From Silene conica (Eukaryota > Streptophyta > Magnoliopsida > Caryophyllales > Caryophyllaceae), in the NCBI GenBank assembly GCA_029255685.2, contig CM055313.2, positions 29,632,579 through 29,696,578 on the forward strand: DNA of 64,000 nt. Reading direction: 5' to 3'. Shown here piece by piece: positions 38,646 through 50,004 of the stretch. The notes beneath the pieces are model-generated. The model saw only the letters and a list, made by a program, of their open reading frames with translations, was not told the origin of the DNA and did no database searches. Each line of letters begins with the position of its first letter. Within the stretch, counting starts at the first letter, position 1. Made by a program: the position numbers and the translations under genes.

Positions 38646-38658
38646 AAGTTGGGGTGAT
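38646..38658 (+). other. Polypurine tract before 3' LTR
   Basis: AAGTTGGGGTGAT directly before TGTAACATCCC, the expected place for plus-strand priming. Confidence 0.75.
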
Positions 38659-39939
38659 TGTAACATCCCAATATTTCGAGACTTGGAAGTTTAAAGATTT
38701 TAAGTTCAAGTTCGAGAAATAATTTATATTTCGTAATTCTTGGTATTTCATTTAAATAACCGATTAGTTTATGTGAAAATGTTTAAAAGGATTTAAATAA
38801 TATTTTATTTAATTGCGTAATTTACGTCTTAGCAATTTAATTTCATAGTCCGGAAATATTTATATCGTCTTAAGTTTGTAGTTACCTTAAGTCGATGTTC
38901 TTAGCTTAAACCGTCTTAAAACTTGTCTTATGGGCCTAACTTGCTAATGGACCCATTTTCTCTATTTTTCCTCACAAAACCCTAACCCCTCCATCTTCTA
39001 CCTCCCTCCTTCATTTTCATTTTTCAGATTTGTAACAAACACCATTTGAGTTTCTCCTCCAAACCTTAAAACTCTCATAAAATCTTCATTTCTTATCCGA
39101 TTGACACGATTTTCGCGGCCACGGAATCCTCTTCTTGCCCTCCATCTTTCTAGGTAAGTTTTTACCCAAAATAATTTCGTCTTATATTCTGCCCGTGACC
39201 CTAAGGTCACGTTTATCGAGGTTTACGGATGTTTGTTGTGTTTCTAGCGTGGACTTGGACAAAAAGGAGTAGCTTGGAGTCGGATTCATGTTAGTTTAAA
39301 AAGTTATAAGGTGACGATAATGAGAAACTCGACCTTATTGTTAAAATAGCATGTTCTTGGTGTTTATGATGAAAGTTTCTGATTGTGATGATGTTTGTTG
39401 TTGTTTAGGACTTAGAAGCATGTTAGGTTTGATTTTAAGAGACATTCACATGTTTAGTTTGGTATTCATATGATTGTTTACTCATTTTTCAGATTTCATG
39501 TTCTTAAGACGAATACAAAGATTGTTCATAAATTGTGTTTTGATTATTCAATAATCATGTTTGATGTATAGTTGGGATTGTTATGGGATTATATGTGCTG
39601 GTAGGATAGATTTATGGCTTGAAATAATAGTGTAAAATCATTTGTCGAAAGTTGGATTAAAATGGCGAATTTCAGGAATTTTTCTGAACAATCCTGGTGC
39701 GTGTTCAGGCGCAGGCTGCGCAATTCAGGCGCAGCTGCGCACCCCATTGCGCAAGCTGCGCAAAAACCGCTGTAGCTTTCAATTGTTCAATTGTTTTCGT
39801 GATTGTTTTGGGTACTTGTTTCCCAATCGTTTAAGTGATGTTTAAGTGATGTTTATGTATATATTTACTTGGTTTATAATGTATGTTTAGGCTGAGTAAA
39901 GTGTGACCAAGTGATTAGCTAATTTCCTCATGTTAATCC
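38659..39939 (+). repeat. 3' LTR of the coding-free element, first part
   Basis: Follows the 5' LTR closely up to TGTTAATCC, where the minus-strand element begins at 39940. The GCGCA cluster at 39710-39765 is shorter than in the 5' LTR. Confidence 0.9.
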
Positions 39940-40424
39940 TGTAAAACCCCTCGCGAAAGCGGAAATATAAAACATACAAAGTACCAAAATTGCAGCGGAA
40001 TTAAAACTTTTTAACATAAATAAACATGCGAGGTGTTTTAACAAAACTAAACATGCGGAAGATAAAACATAAATAAGTGTATAAGTATTATACAAAAGCA
40101 GCCCGGGATAGCATATCCCTACAGGCACAAAATACGGAAAACAGAAAGCTAAGGTCTAGCTAACGAATGGGTAAAGTCATCGATGAAGGATCATCGCTCG
40201 CTAGCCTCAACGTAACCCCCTGAAGAACAGCATCAAGTACCTACACACATACAACATGTGCGCGACAGTCAGTGGGGAGTGACTAGAGTTCTCATAGCCA
40301 CCTAATGTCATACAACACAGAACATGTAAATAAGAATCATACTCCAACATAAACAATCATGTGAAGCATTTATATATCAACATCTCGAACTCTTATCAAC
40401 ATGCCAATACTATGCAAGGCTCTC

Positions 40425-41395
40425 AACCAACTTCGGAAACTATTTGGAAGGAGAGCCGGTTTCCCTTACGGTTACCCGGCCGGGGGGTCTTTCAATCCAA
40501 ACCATTTACGAAAACAATTAAAGAGTCATCCAATGCCTTGGATGAACAACACTATAAACAAAGTAATATACTCATCACTATCAACATACATATCTGACAC
40601 TGTACCAAATTTAGGCAAGCAGATGTACAACAGCTAGTATATAACACCGTACCCCTACTCAGGCAAGTATATACCATATTCAGCAATATCAAACCATGAC
40701 CCCAATCGTAGGTATGGAAGGATACAAATACACCTTACAAGAGGGAACTCATATCAAGACTCCGATATACAACCACGACATAAATACATCGCCTCAGCAA
40801 TTATAATCCACATGCATAAATACACCTCAGAATACAAAGGCAAGCAAAACTGTGACCTAATCCAAATCACAGCTCTACGAAAATACACCTCAAAATACAA
40901 AGGCACACAAAGACTGTGACCTAATCCCAATCACAGCCCCATTACAATACACCTCAAAATACAAAGGCAAGCAAAACTGTAACCTAATCCAAATTACAGT
41001 TCCACCAAAATATACCCCATAATACAAAGGCAACACGAAACTGTGACCTAATCCAAATCACAGTCCTACAACAATACACCTCAAAATACAAAGGCAAGCA
41101 AAACTGTAACCTAATCCAAATTATAGTTCCACCACAATACAAGGCATACCAAACAGTGACCTAATTCAAATCACAGTTCTACAACAACATATCACATCAA
41201 AACTATGACTTAATCCTAGTCATAGTTTCCTAACTCCATTACCGAACCTACTCAATTCATAACCAATCATGCAAGCAACGTATATACAAACCAACACTTA
41301 ATTGACCCCGGGAATTAAGCCGAGCGAGAGCCGGTTTCCCTTTCGGTTCCCCGGCCGGGGGGTCTCTATCCTCACTCTATTCCCGAACCCAATAT
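40425..41395 (-). other. Structured LTR cassette, core type 3
   Basis: GNAA hairpins at 40445-40495 (sense CGG/CCG, loop GTAA) and 41325-41375 (CGG/CCG, loop GGAA). Between them (40800-41220) are about seven units with core CCTAATCCAAA (+ strand) and arms CTGTGA/TCACAG, CTGTAA/TTACAG or AAACTATGACT/AGTCATAGTTT, that is, different but paired stems, spaced about 60 bp. Confidence 0.82.
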
Positions 41396-41504
41396 AGTGT
41401 CGCCTGAGCTTCGGGGACTCCAAACATGCATACGAAGCTTACAGAAAAAGAATCAATGTAATCCGATATGTGAATCAAAAGTTATAAGCAATTTATTAGG
41501 CATC

Positions 41505-41995
41505 AGGGGCTCTCAGCCGGTCAGCCACAGGCTGCCGGTTGGCCGGCTGAGAGTGCAAGACTCTCAAAAATAACTTCAAAAACCAAGAGGGGCTCTCAGC
41601 CGGTTGGCCACAGGCTGCCGGTGGGCCGGCTGAGAGTCATTGACACTCAAAAACAACTTCAAAAAAACCAAAAGGGCTCCCAGCCGGTTGGCCACAGGCT
41701 GCTGGTTGGCCACAGGCTGCCGGTGGGCCGGCTGAGAGTCCTTAACTCTCAAAACAACCTTCAAAATACAAAAGGGGCTCTCAGCCGGTCAGCCACAGGC
41801 TGCCGGTTGGCCAGCTGAGAGTCCATTACTCTCAATTACATACTTCAAAACACAAAGAAGGGCTCCCAGCCGGCTGACCGGCTGCCGGCCGACCGGCTGA
41901 GGGTCCTTCCTCAGCTTTCTTCAAAAATCGACATACGAGACTCTCAGCCGGTTGACCGGCCGCCGGTCAACCAACCGGCTGGGAGTCCCTGTTCC
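41505..41995 (-). repeat. CCGG hairpin cluster (6 units)
   Basis: Units with GCTCTCAGCCGG / CCGGCTGAGAGT arms, the central part GCCACAGGCTGCCGG in four, and CCGG-rich centres in the last two. Confidence 0.83.
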
Positions 41996-42959
41996 CAGAA
42001 AAACGCATTTCGACATATCAAAGTTCATCCAAATCTCATGGGATCGTTCCTACGACATGATTGCTACTCCAAACATACATTACCCAGTAATTATACATCA
42101 TTCTCATACATATGCAATGACTAACGACTTCTCAAACACCCAACATTTGATTAATCATCCATATCCGTCACAATTTCAACCCAACATAAGATAAACATGT
42201 TTGAGCATATGAAACACCAATTTCATCAAGTATCTCATATAATGAACATATAATTCAGTAATTAACACATTACTAAGTTCCTACCAACATCAATAACCAT
42301 AAACTCATGTGAAACACGTAATCAAACCACAAAAAGTGCTAATATTAGACAAAAGGCCGAGTTTCTCATTATCGTCACCTTTACTCCGCGAATGCTCCGG
42401 TTTACTCTTCAAGGATCACAAGCTCTTCCTCTGGGTTGTTATTAGCTCCACCTTCAAGCACAAAAACACGGATTAAAGGGTAATTTCGTGATTAGGGAAA
42501 AATAGCCCTGAAATGAAGTTTCCCGAAATTGAAAATGAAAGTGATAGAAAGATCATAAATCTCGCAAGGATTCCGAATATGTAACTTTTACCTTGATTTA
42601 ATGAACGGATGATGAAGAATTAACCAAAAGAAGATGAGGATTAAGGAGGTTTTAAGAAGATGAAGTTTACTGTATTCTTATTTGAGGTTGAAGGATTCAA
42701 TCGACATATTTGGGTTTAAGGGGTTTATAAGTTGTCCTTTCAACTTTATTGAGTCGGGTTTGCTCTATTCAAGCGAAACGGAAAAAGTGAAGCGGTTTGA
42801 TATAAAATGAACAAGGCATCTTAAGTTTAAACGATTTTTAAGACGAACTTAACGGAAATCTTAAAAACGTAAATTACAATTATTATTAAATTATTATTAA
42901 ATTCCGTGAATTACTTTTTTTTAAGAAGACATTCCTTTACAAAAATACGGGATGTTACA

Positions 42960-42974
42960 ATCACCCCATCTTTC
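42960..42974 (-). other. Polypurine tract of the gag-only element
   Basis: The complement of ATCACCCCATCTTTC, adjacent to the LTR and matching the tract at 38646-38658. From here to 43529 is 3' untranslated sequence with no gene. Confidence 0.72.
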
Positions 42975-43529
42975 AAAAAGTTTCGTCCTCGAAACTTGAA
43001 AGCAGTAACAAGGACAAAGTTAACAGATCAAAGTTTTCACGTAACTTGTTTTACAAACCTAGATTCCTTTCAAAGATTTCAAATGATTTTTCCAAGGTAC
43101 AAGTCTTCGTCAATGGACGTTGGGGTTCTCGTTGTACATTCAAGAGCCCGACATTCCAAATCTGAGACAAGTCCCAAAGTTAAATAAATAAAAATCCAAA
43201 ATTTAGATCGATCTGGTGTCGGTAAGCATAGTCCAGGTTATCAGACGTCTCCAATAACGAGTTCAAGTGACAAATCGACGCTGAGATCAATCAAATTGCA
43301 AGTCAAGTAACTCTTTAAAATCGGGTTCTCTGGAAAACTATCGCTGAACCCTATCAAAATTGAGAGATTATCCACTTCCATAAGCTAAAATCCTTTCGAA
43401 AACAGACTTTTATTTTCAAAATTCTCAAAGGGAGCAAAATTCCGAAATCTTACAAGTTGCAATTGAGCGAAAGGAAGGTAACTTGGCGAAATCACAGGTG
43501 CACAGACGAGAATCGATGCACAGAGGAGA

Positions 43530-44663
43530 TTAAGATTTAGAGCAAATGATAAGACCTTGGGGCCTTAGAAGAAGATAGGAGAGATAGGTCAAAGATGAAG
43601 ACATACCAGTGATCAACTGAGGGCAAGTCTCTGCAGTAGCCATGCTCATCAAGTACACGGTACCCTTGGTCTTCGGCTTTCGAACAGCACCAGCAGCAGT
43701 AGTGGTCCTCCCAACAACAATCTTCTTCTCCGGACACTCGTAGAAGCGATGTCCAGGCTTCTTGCAGGTGTAGCACAAGTAGGGATCACCGTTACAGTTA
43801 ACACCAGGATGAAGGGCCTTGTGACACTTGAAACACTTCAAGGAAGGATCAGGTGCAGGGCGGAGATCCATGGTCTTGGAGGAACCAATCTTCTGGAACT
43901 TTTCATGTTGAACTTCTGGAGAATCAGGTGAAGGATCAAGGGGCCTCTTCCCAAGAGAGCGAGCCTGAGGGGAACTGAGAGCAGAAGAAGCTCTAGCCTC
44001 AGCATCTATGGCCTTAATTGAATTCTCAGCCCAAATAGCATCATCATACACCTCCACGAAAGAAGTAGAATCTCTGCGAATCATACTCTCGATGAGGGCA
44101 CCTAACTTTCCTTTGTAGAAGTAGACTCTCTCGGATTCATCCCTTACGAACCGAGAAGCAAAGTGAGCCAACTGATTAAACTTGTCCGTGAACTCTTGCA
44201 ATGTCATGTCTCCTTGCTTGAAATCCATGAATTCCTTGAGTCGCTGTGATCTGAGCTCCTTAGGATAAAACCTCGTCTCGAGCTTATCCTTAAAAGCCTC
44301 CCAATCGAACATAGGATCAAGAGTGAAAGTATGTCCAGTCAACGCCCACCACCTATCGGCCTCAAGGGTAAGAAAGTGAGTGGCTAGCCGCACTCTATCC
44401 TCTCTACCCACCGAATACATAGTAAAGCTCTTTTCCATCTCTCTGAACCACTCGGTAAGAGCTACCGGGTCAACCTCGCCACCATAAGTCTTCACGTGGC
44501 TACGGGACATCTGCGAAGCTATCCATGAGAAACTACCAGGACGATTAGCCTCATTGCCTGGCGGTGGAGGAGGTGGAACATTCCCTGCTTGCTGTCTCTG
44601 GGTCTCAAGCAAGTGATGAATCGCTTGCAACAATATGTTATCAGCAGCTGTGGGTCTCACCAT
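43530..44663 (-). CDS. gag: Retrotransposon Gag protein with two CCHC zinc knuckles
   Basis: 377 residues, intact. Forms the virus-like particle and binds the element RNA in the cytoplasm. The retrotransposon gag domain spans about residues 50-215 (ALTEWFREMEKSF, FYPKELRSQRLKEFMDFKQG, EFTDKFNQLAHFA). Two CX2CX4HX4C knuckles follow, CFKCHKALHPGVNC and CYTCKKPGHRFYEC, near residues 275-310. A proline-rich stretch (PPPPPPG) lies near residue 30. ATG 44663 is about 150 bases after the PBS, the usual leader length. The protein ends about 65 residues after the last knuckle, where related elements would run on into protease, so pol was deleted upstream of the remaining 3' region. Ty3/gypsy type by domain layout. 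Confidence 0.92.
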   Translation of the reverse strand: MVRPTAADNILLQAIHHLLETQRQQAGNVPPPPPPGNEANRPGSFSWIASQMSRSHVKTYGGEVDPVALTEWFREMEKSFTMYSVGREDRVRLATHFLTLEADRWWALTGHTFTLDPMFDWEAFKDKLETRFYPKELRSQRLKEFMDFKQGDMTLQEFTDKFNQLAHFASRFVRDESERVYFYKGKLGALIESMIRRDSTSFVEVYDDAIWAENSIKAIDAEARASSALSSPQARSLGKRPLDPSPDSPEVQHEKFQKIGSSKTMDLRPAPDPSLKCFKCHKALHPGVNCNGDPYLCYTCKKPGHRFYECPEKKIVVGRTTTAAGAVRKPKTKGTVYLMSMATAETCPQLITGMSSSLTYLSYLLLRPQGLIICSKS

Positions 44664-44814
44664 CCTTCAAAAGAGAAAACAGTGTTAACCTAACAATTAA
44701 CATTCACAAACAGTCTACCACTTGTCCTTAAGTCTACCCAAAACTCTCATTCATTATTCAAGTTTTTGGTCGAGTTAAGTTTGGGGATTACATGAGTGCG
44801 TCAGGAGCGATAAC

Positions 44815-44826
44815 GCTCTGATACCA
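44815..44826 (-). other. Primer binding site of the gag-only element
   Basis: GCTCTGATACCA on +, that is TGGTATCAGAGC on -, two bases inside the LTR edge. Confidence 0.93.
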
Positions 44827-45319
44827 ACTGTAAAACCCCTCGCGAAAGCAGAAATATAAAACATACAAAGTACCAAAATTGCAGCGGAATTAAAACTTTT
44901 TAACATAAATAAACATGCGAGGTGTTTTAACAAAACTAAACATGCGGAAGATAAAACATAAATAAGTATATAAGTATTATACAAAAGCAGCCCGGGATAG
45001 CATATCCCTACAGGCACAAAGTACGGAAAACAGAAAGCTAAGGTCTAGCTAACGAATGGGTAAAGTCATCGATGAAGGATCATCGCTCGCTAGCCTCAAC
45101 GTAACCCCCTGAAGAACAGCATCAAGTACCTACACACATACAACATGTGCGCCACAGTCAGTGGGGAGTGACTAGAGTTCTCATAGCCACCTAATGTCAT
45201 ACAACACAGAACATGTAAATAAGAATCATACTCCAACATAAACAATCATGTGAAGCATTTATATATCAACATCTCGAACTCTTATCAACATGCCAATACT
45301 ATGCAAGGCTCTCAACCAA

Positions 45320-46285
45320 CTTCAGAAACTATTTGGAAGGAGAGTCGGTTTCCCTTCCGGTTACCCGGCCGGGGGGTTTTTCAATCCAAACCATTTACGA
45401 AACCAATTAAACAGTCATCCAATGCCTTGGATGAACAACACTATAAACAAAGTAATATACTCATCACTATCAACATACATATCTGACACTGTACCAAATT
45501 TAGGCAAGCAGATGTACAACAGCTAGTATATAACACCGTACCCCTACTCAGGCAAGTATATACCATATTCAGCAATATCAAACCATGACCCCAATCCTAG
45601 GTATGGAAGGATACAAATACACCTTACAAGAGGGAACTCATATCAAGACTCCGATATACAACCACGACATAAATACATCGCCTCAGCAATTATAATCCAC
45701 ATGCATAAATACACCTCAGAATACAAAGGCAAGCAAAACTGTGACCTAATCCAAATCACAGCTCTACGAAAATACACCTCAAAATACAAAGGCACACAAA
45801 GACTGTGACCTAATCCCAATCACAACCCCATTACAATACACCTCAAAATACAAAGGCAAGCAAAACTGTAACCTAATCCAAATTACAGTTCCACCAAAAT
45901 ATACCCCATAATACAAAGGCAACACGAAACTGTGACCTAATCCAAATCACAGTCCTACAACAATACACCTCAAAATACAAAGGCAAGCAAAACTGTAACC
46001 TAATCCAAATTAAAGTTCCACCACAATACAAGGCATACCAAACTGTGACCTAATCCAAATCACATTTCTACAACAACATATCAGATCAAAACTATGACTT
46101 AATCCTAGTCATAGTTTCCTAACTCCATTACCGAACCTACTCAATTCATAACCAATCATGCGAGCAACGTATATACAAACCAACACTTAATTGACCCCGG
46201 GAATTAAGCCGAGGGAGAGCCGGTTTCCCGATCGGTTGCCCGACCGGGGGGTCTCTATCCTCACTCTATTCCCGAACCCAATATA
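45320..46285 (-). other. Structured LTR cassette, core type 3 (second LTR)
   Basis: GNAA hairpins at 45335-45385 (sense CCGG/CCGG, loop GTAA) and 46215-46260 (TCGG/CCGA, loop GCAA). The array at 45690-46130 nearly repeats that of the partner LTR. The tetraloop base and stem differ from the partner LTR while pairing is kept. Confidence 0.82.
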
Positions 46286-46389
46286 GTGTCGCCCGAGGTT
46301 CGGGGACTCCAAACATGCATACGAAGCTTACAGAAAAAGAATCAATGTAATCCGATATGTGAATCAAAAGTTATAAGCAATTTATTAGG

Positions 46390-46860
46390 CATCAGGGGCT
46401 CTCAGCCGGTCAGCCACAGGCTGCCGGTTGGCCGGCTGAGAGTGCAAGACTCTCAAAAATAACTTCAAAAACCAAGAGGGGCTCTCATCCGGTTGGCCAC
46501 AGGCTGCCGGTGGGCCGGCTGAGAGTCATTAACACTCAAAAACAACTTCAAAAAAACCAAAAGGGCTCCCAGCCGGTTGGCCACAGGCTGCCGGTGGGCC
46601 GGCTAAGAGTCCTTAACTCTCAAAACAACCTTCAAAATACAAAAGGGGCTCTCAGCCGGTCAGCCACAGGCTGCCGGTTGGCCGGCTGAGAGTCCATTAC
46701 TCTCAATTACATACTTCAAAACACAAAGAAGGGCTCCCAGCTGGCTGACCGGCTGCCGGCCGACCGGCTGAGGGTCCTTCCTCAACTTTTTTCAAAAATC
46801 GACATACGAGACTCTCAGCCGGTTGACCGGCCGCCGGTCAACCAACCGGCTGGGAGTCCC
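46390..46860 (-). repeat. CCGG hairpin cluster (6 units, second LTR)
   Basis: Partner of the cluster at 41505-41995; one unit is shorter by a GCCACAGGCTGCTGGTTG segment. Confidence 0.83.
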
Positions 46861-47686
46861 TGTTCCCAGAAAAACGCATTTCGACATATCAAAATTCATT
46901 CAAATCTCATGGGATCGTTCCTACGACATGATTTCTACTCCAAACATACATTACCCAATAATTATACATCATTCTCATACATAAGCAATGACTAACGACT
47001 TCTCAAACACCCAACATACGATTAATCATCCATATCCGTCACAATTTCAACCCAACATAAGATAAACATGTTTGAGCATATGAAACACCAATTTCATCAA
47101 GTATCTCATATAATGAACATATAATTCAGTAATTAACACATTACTAAGTTCCTACCAACATCAATAACCATAAACTCATGTGAAACACCTAATCAAACCA
47201 CAAAAAGTGCTAATATTAGACAAAAGGCCGAGTTTCTCATTATCGTCACCTTTACTCCGCGAATGCTCCGGTTTACTCTTCAAGGATCACAAGCTCTTCC
47301 TCTGGGTTGTTATTAGCTCCACCTTCAAGCACAAAAACACGGATTAAAGGGTAATTTCGTGATTAGGGAAAAACAGCCCCGAAATGAAGTTTCACGAAAT
47401 TGAAATTGAAAGTGATAGAAAGATCATAAATCTCGCAAGGATTCCGAATATGTAACTTTTACCTTGATTTGATGAACGGATGATGAAGAATTAACCAAAA
47501 GAAGATGAGGATTAAGGAGGTTTTAAGAAGATGAAGTTTACTGTATTCTTATTTGAGGTTGAAGGATTCAATCGACATATTTGGGTTTAAGGGGTTTTTA
47601 AGTTGTCCTTTCACCTTTATTGAGTCGGGTTTGCTCTATTCAAGCGAAACGGAAAAAGTGAAGCGGTTGGATATAAAATGAACGGA

Positions 47687-49887
47687 AATAGTGTAAAATC
47701 ATTTGTCGAAAGTTGGATTGAAATGGCGAATTTCAGGAATTTTTCTGAACAGCCCTGGTGCGTGTTCAGGCGCAGGTTGTGCACCTCCCTGCGCAGGCTG
47801 CGCAATTCAGGCGCAGCTGCGCAGGCTGCGCAAAAACCGCTGTAGCTTTCAATTGTTCAATTGTTTTCGTGATTGTTTTGGGTACTTGTTTCCCAATCGT
47901 TTAAGTGATGTTTAAGTGATGTTTATGTATATATTTACTTGGTTTAGAATGTATGTTTAGGATAAGTAAAGTGTGACCAAGTGATTAGCTAATTTCCTCA
48001 TGTTAATCCTTTCCAATCGTTCATTGTAAAGTTACTTCTTAAGTTGTTTAGTATGCTTAAGATTATCGGTTGTGATGTTCAAGGTCATGGTTAATGGGTA
48101 GTTAGCAAGCAACGTTTTAGGACGTTATTAATTAGCTAAAGTTGATATTCATTTATTGGTAATGGGTAATTAGTAAACAAGGTTTAGAATGTTGTTTCTC
48201 TTCTTAAGTCAATCTCATCCTAGGTTTGTAAGAGACCTAGTAGACCTAATTAGGTGTTTAATGACCCTTAGACTTGTGGAAGGAAAGTCGTAGTTCGGTC
48301 ATAATTGTTGTTGAATTTGGTTATCACTTGCTCATGTGTGTTTGAGGTCCCCGGAGGATGGGCGACACTATATTGGTTTCGGGAATGGAGAGAGGATAGA
48401 GACCCCCCGGTCGGGTAACCGAATGGGAAACCGGCTCTCCCTCAACTTAGTTCCCGGGATCAATTAAGTGTTGATTATAAATTTAAGAAAGTAGAACTAT
48501 AGAGTAGTTTCTATACTTGGATGATATTGTATTGAGGCGTATTAAGGTATGCCTTAAGCTGGCCTCTGAGCTTAATACGTGAGCTTGTTGTCATATATGG
48601 GGATATGCCTTAAGTTGGCCTCTGAGCCCTATATGTGTATGGTTGTCGTGTCTGGGATATGCCTTAAGCTGGCCTCTGAGCCCAGACATGTTTGATTGTG
48701 ATCCCGTCGGAACATGCCTTAAGCTGGCCTCTGAGTCTGACGAGTAGAGCAGCTGCACAACGGGGCATTTAGGTCGTAACGCCTCACCCGGAGTGCAGAT
48801 GTTTGATGCTAGGACATGCCTTAAGCTGGCCTCTGAGTCTAGTGTCTTGTGATGTAGTGAAGGGACATGCCTTAAGCTGGCCTCTGAGTCCTTTACTTTT
48901 CGATGCTAGTCCATGCGTTGTGATGTCGCCTCTGAGTCTAGTGTCTTGCTGATTAGCAGGTCTATGCCTTAAGTTGGCCTCTGAGTCCTTGCTTGCTGAA
49001 TGATTGGTATTTAGGTTATGTCTTAAGTTGACCGCTGAACCTTATACTTACTGAATGATTGGTATTTAGCTTATGTCTTAAGTTGACCGCTGAACCTTAT
49101 ACTTGCTGAATGATTGGTATTTAGGTTATGTCTTAAGTTGACCGCTGAACCTTATACTTGCTGAATGATTGGTATTTAGGTTATGTCTTAGGTTGACCGC
49201 TGAACCTTATACTTGCTGAGTTTTTATCTGCTTGCCTAGAGTTGGTACAGTGTCAGATATAGATGTTGATATTGATGAGTATTATACTTTGACGTTGATA
49301 TTGTTCATCCAAGGCATTGGATGACTCTTTTGTCAGTTTCGTAAATAGTTTGGACTGAAAGACCCCCCGGCCGGGCAACCGGAAGGGAAACCGGCTCTCC
49401 TTCCAAATAGTTTCCGAAGTTGGTTGAGAGCCTTGCATAAGTAATTGCATGATGATATGAGATTCAGTTATCGAGATTTGTATGCTTCGCATGTTATATA
49501 TATGTTGGAGTATATTGTATGTTTATGTGATACGTGTCGTTACAAAAGGTGGCTAGGAGAACTCTAGTCACTCCCCACTGATTGTGGCGTACATGTTTAC
49601 ATGTATGTAGGTACATGACAGGTGGTTGGCAGAGGGTTGCATGGAGCTAGCGAGCGATGATCCTATTCATCGATTGACTTACACGTTTACATTAGCTAGA
49701 CTTTAGTTTACATTTCAGTTTTGAGTGCCTGTAGGGACGTGTCATCCCAGGCTGGTGGTATTTATATTTTACCTTCAGTATCAGTTTTAATTCACCTCGC
49801 ATGTTTATGTTAAAAAGTTTTAAATTCCGCTGCATTTTTAGTACCTTGAGTGTTTATTTATTTCCGCTTTCGCGAGGGGTTTTACAC
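47687..49887 (+). repeat. 3' LTR of the coding-free element, second part
   Basis: Resumes at ATAGTGTAAAATCATTTG, already present at 39626, so about 315 bp (39626-39939 and 47687-48005) occur twice with small differences in the GCGCA cluster. Runs to GGGGTTTTACA and the CCCAG duplication. Confidence 0.88.
48345..49420 (+). other. Structured LTR cassette, core type 2 (3' LTR copy)
   Basis: GNAA hairpins at 48400-48445 (GTAA) and 49360-49405 (GCAA). Seven ATGCCTTAAG cores, one half core and four ATGTCTTAAG-type cores, in the same order as in the 5' LTR. Confidence 0.87.
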
Positions 49888-50004
49888 CCAGACCGGCTGA
49901 GAACCCCTGTTCTCATTAAATCAGTTTTTAACTTTTGATCGGTTGATCGGTTTTGTTTGAGATTCGTTCCGTGTACCTTATATGTGTGTTTGAGGTCCCC
50001 GGAG

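Larger units (their letters stand above)
39940..42959 (-). repeat. 3' LTR of the gag-only element
   Basis: 3020 bp, TGTAAAACCCC to GGGATGTTACA on the + strand (LTR reads on -). Contains the type-3 cassette and a CCGG cluster. Confidence 0.93.
39940..47686 (-). mobile_element. Gag-only LTR retrotransposon (TR-GAG type), one LTR truncated
   Basis: LTRs at 39940-42959 and 44829-47686 (minus sense). A gag gene is the only coding region; no protease, RT or integrase. PBS and polypurine tract are present. The upstream LTR lacks its outer ~270 bp, and the flanking host LTR is duplicated by about 315 bp instead of 5 bp, so one end was rearranged. The LTR pair is nearly identical over its array region, suggesting a young element. 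Confidence 0.88.
44829..47686 (-). repeat. 5' LTR of the gag-only element, truncated
   Basis: Matches 39940-42959 closely from TGTAAAACCCC to ATATAAAATGAAC (47683), then stops without the expected GGATGTTACA end; host-LTR sequence takes over. Confidence 0.9.
32193..49887 (+). mobile_element. Coding-free LTR retrotransposon (LARD-like), TSD CCCAG
   Basis: Complete element with 5-bp duplication CCCAG (32188-32192 and 49888-49892). 5' LTR 32193-35370, internal region 35371-38658 without gag or pol, 3' LTR from 38659 to 49887, itself split by a second element (39940-47686). LTRs are very similar, suggesting recent insertion. It must rely on proteins supplied in trans. Confidence 0.9.
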
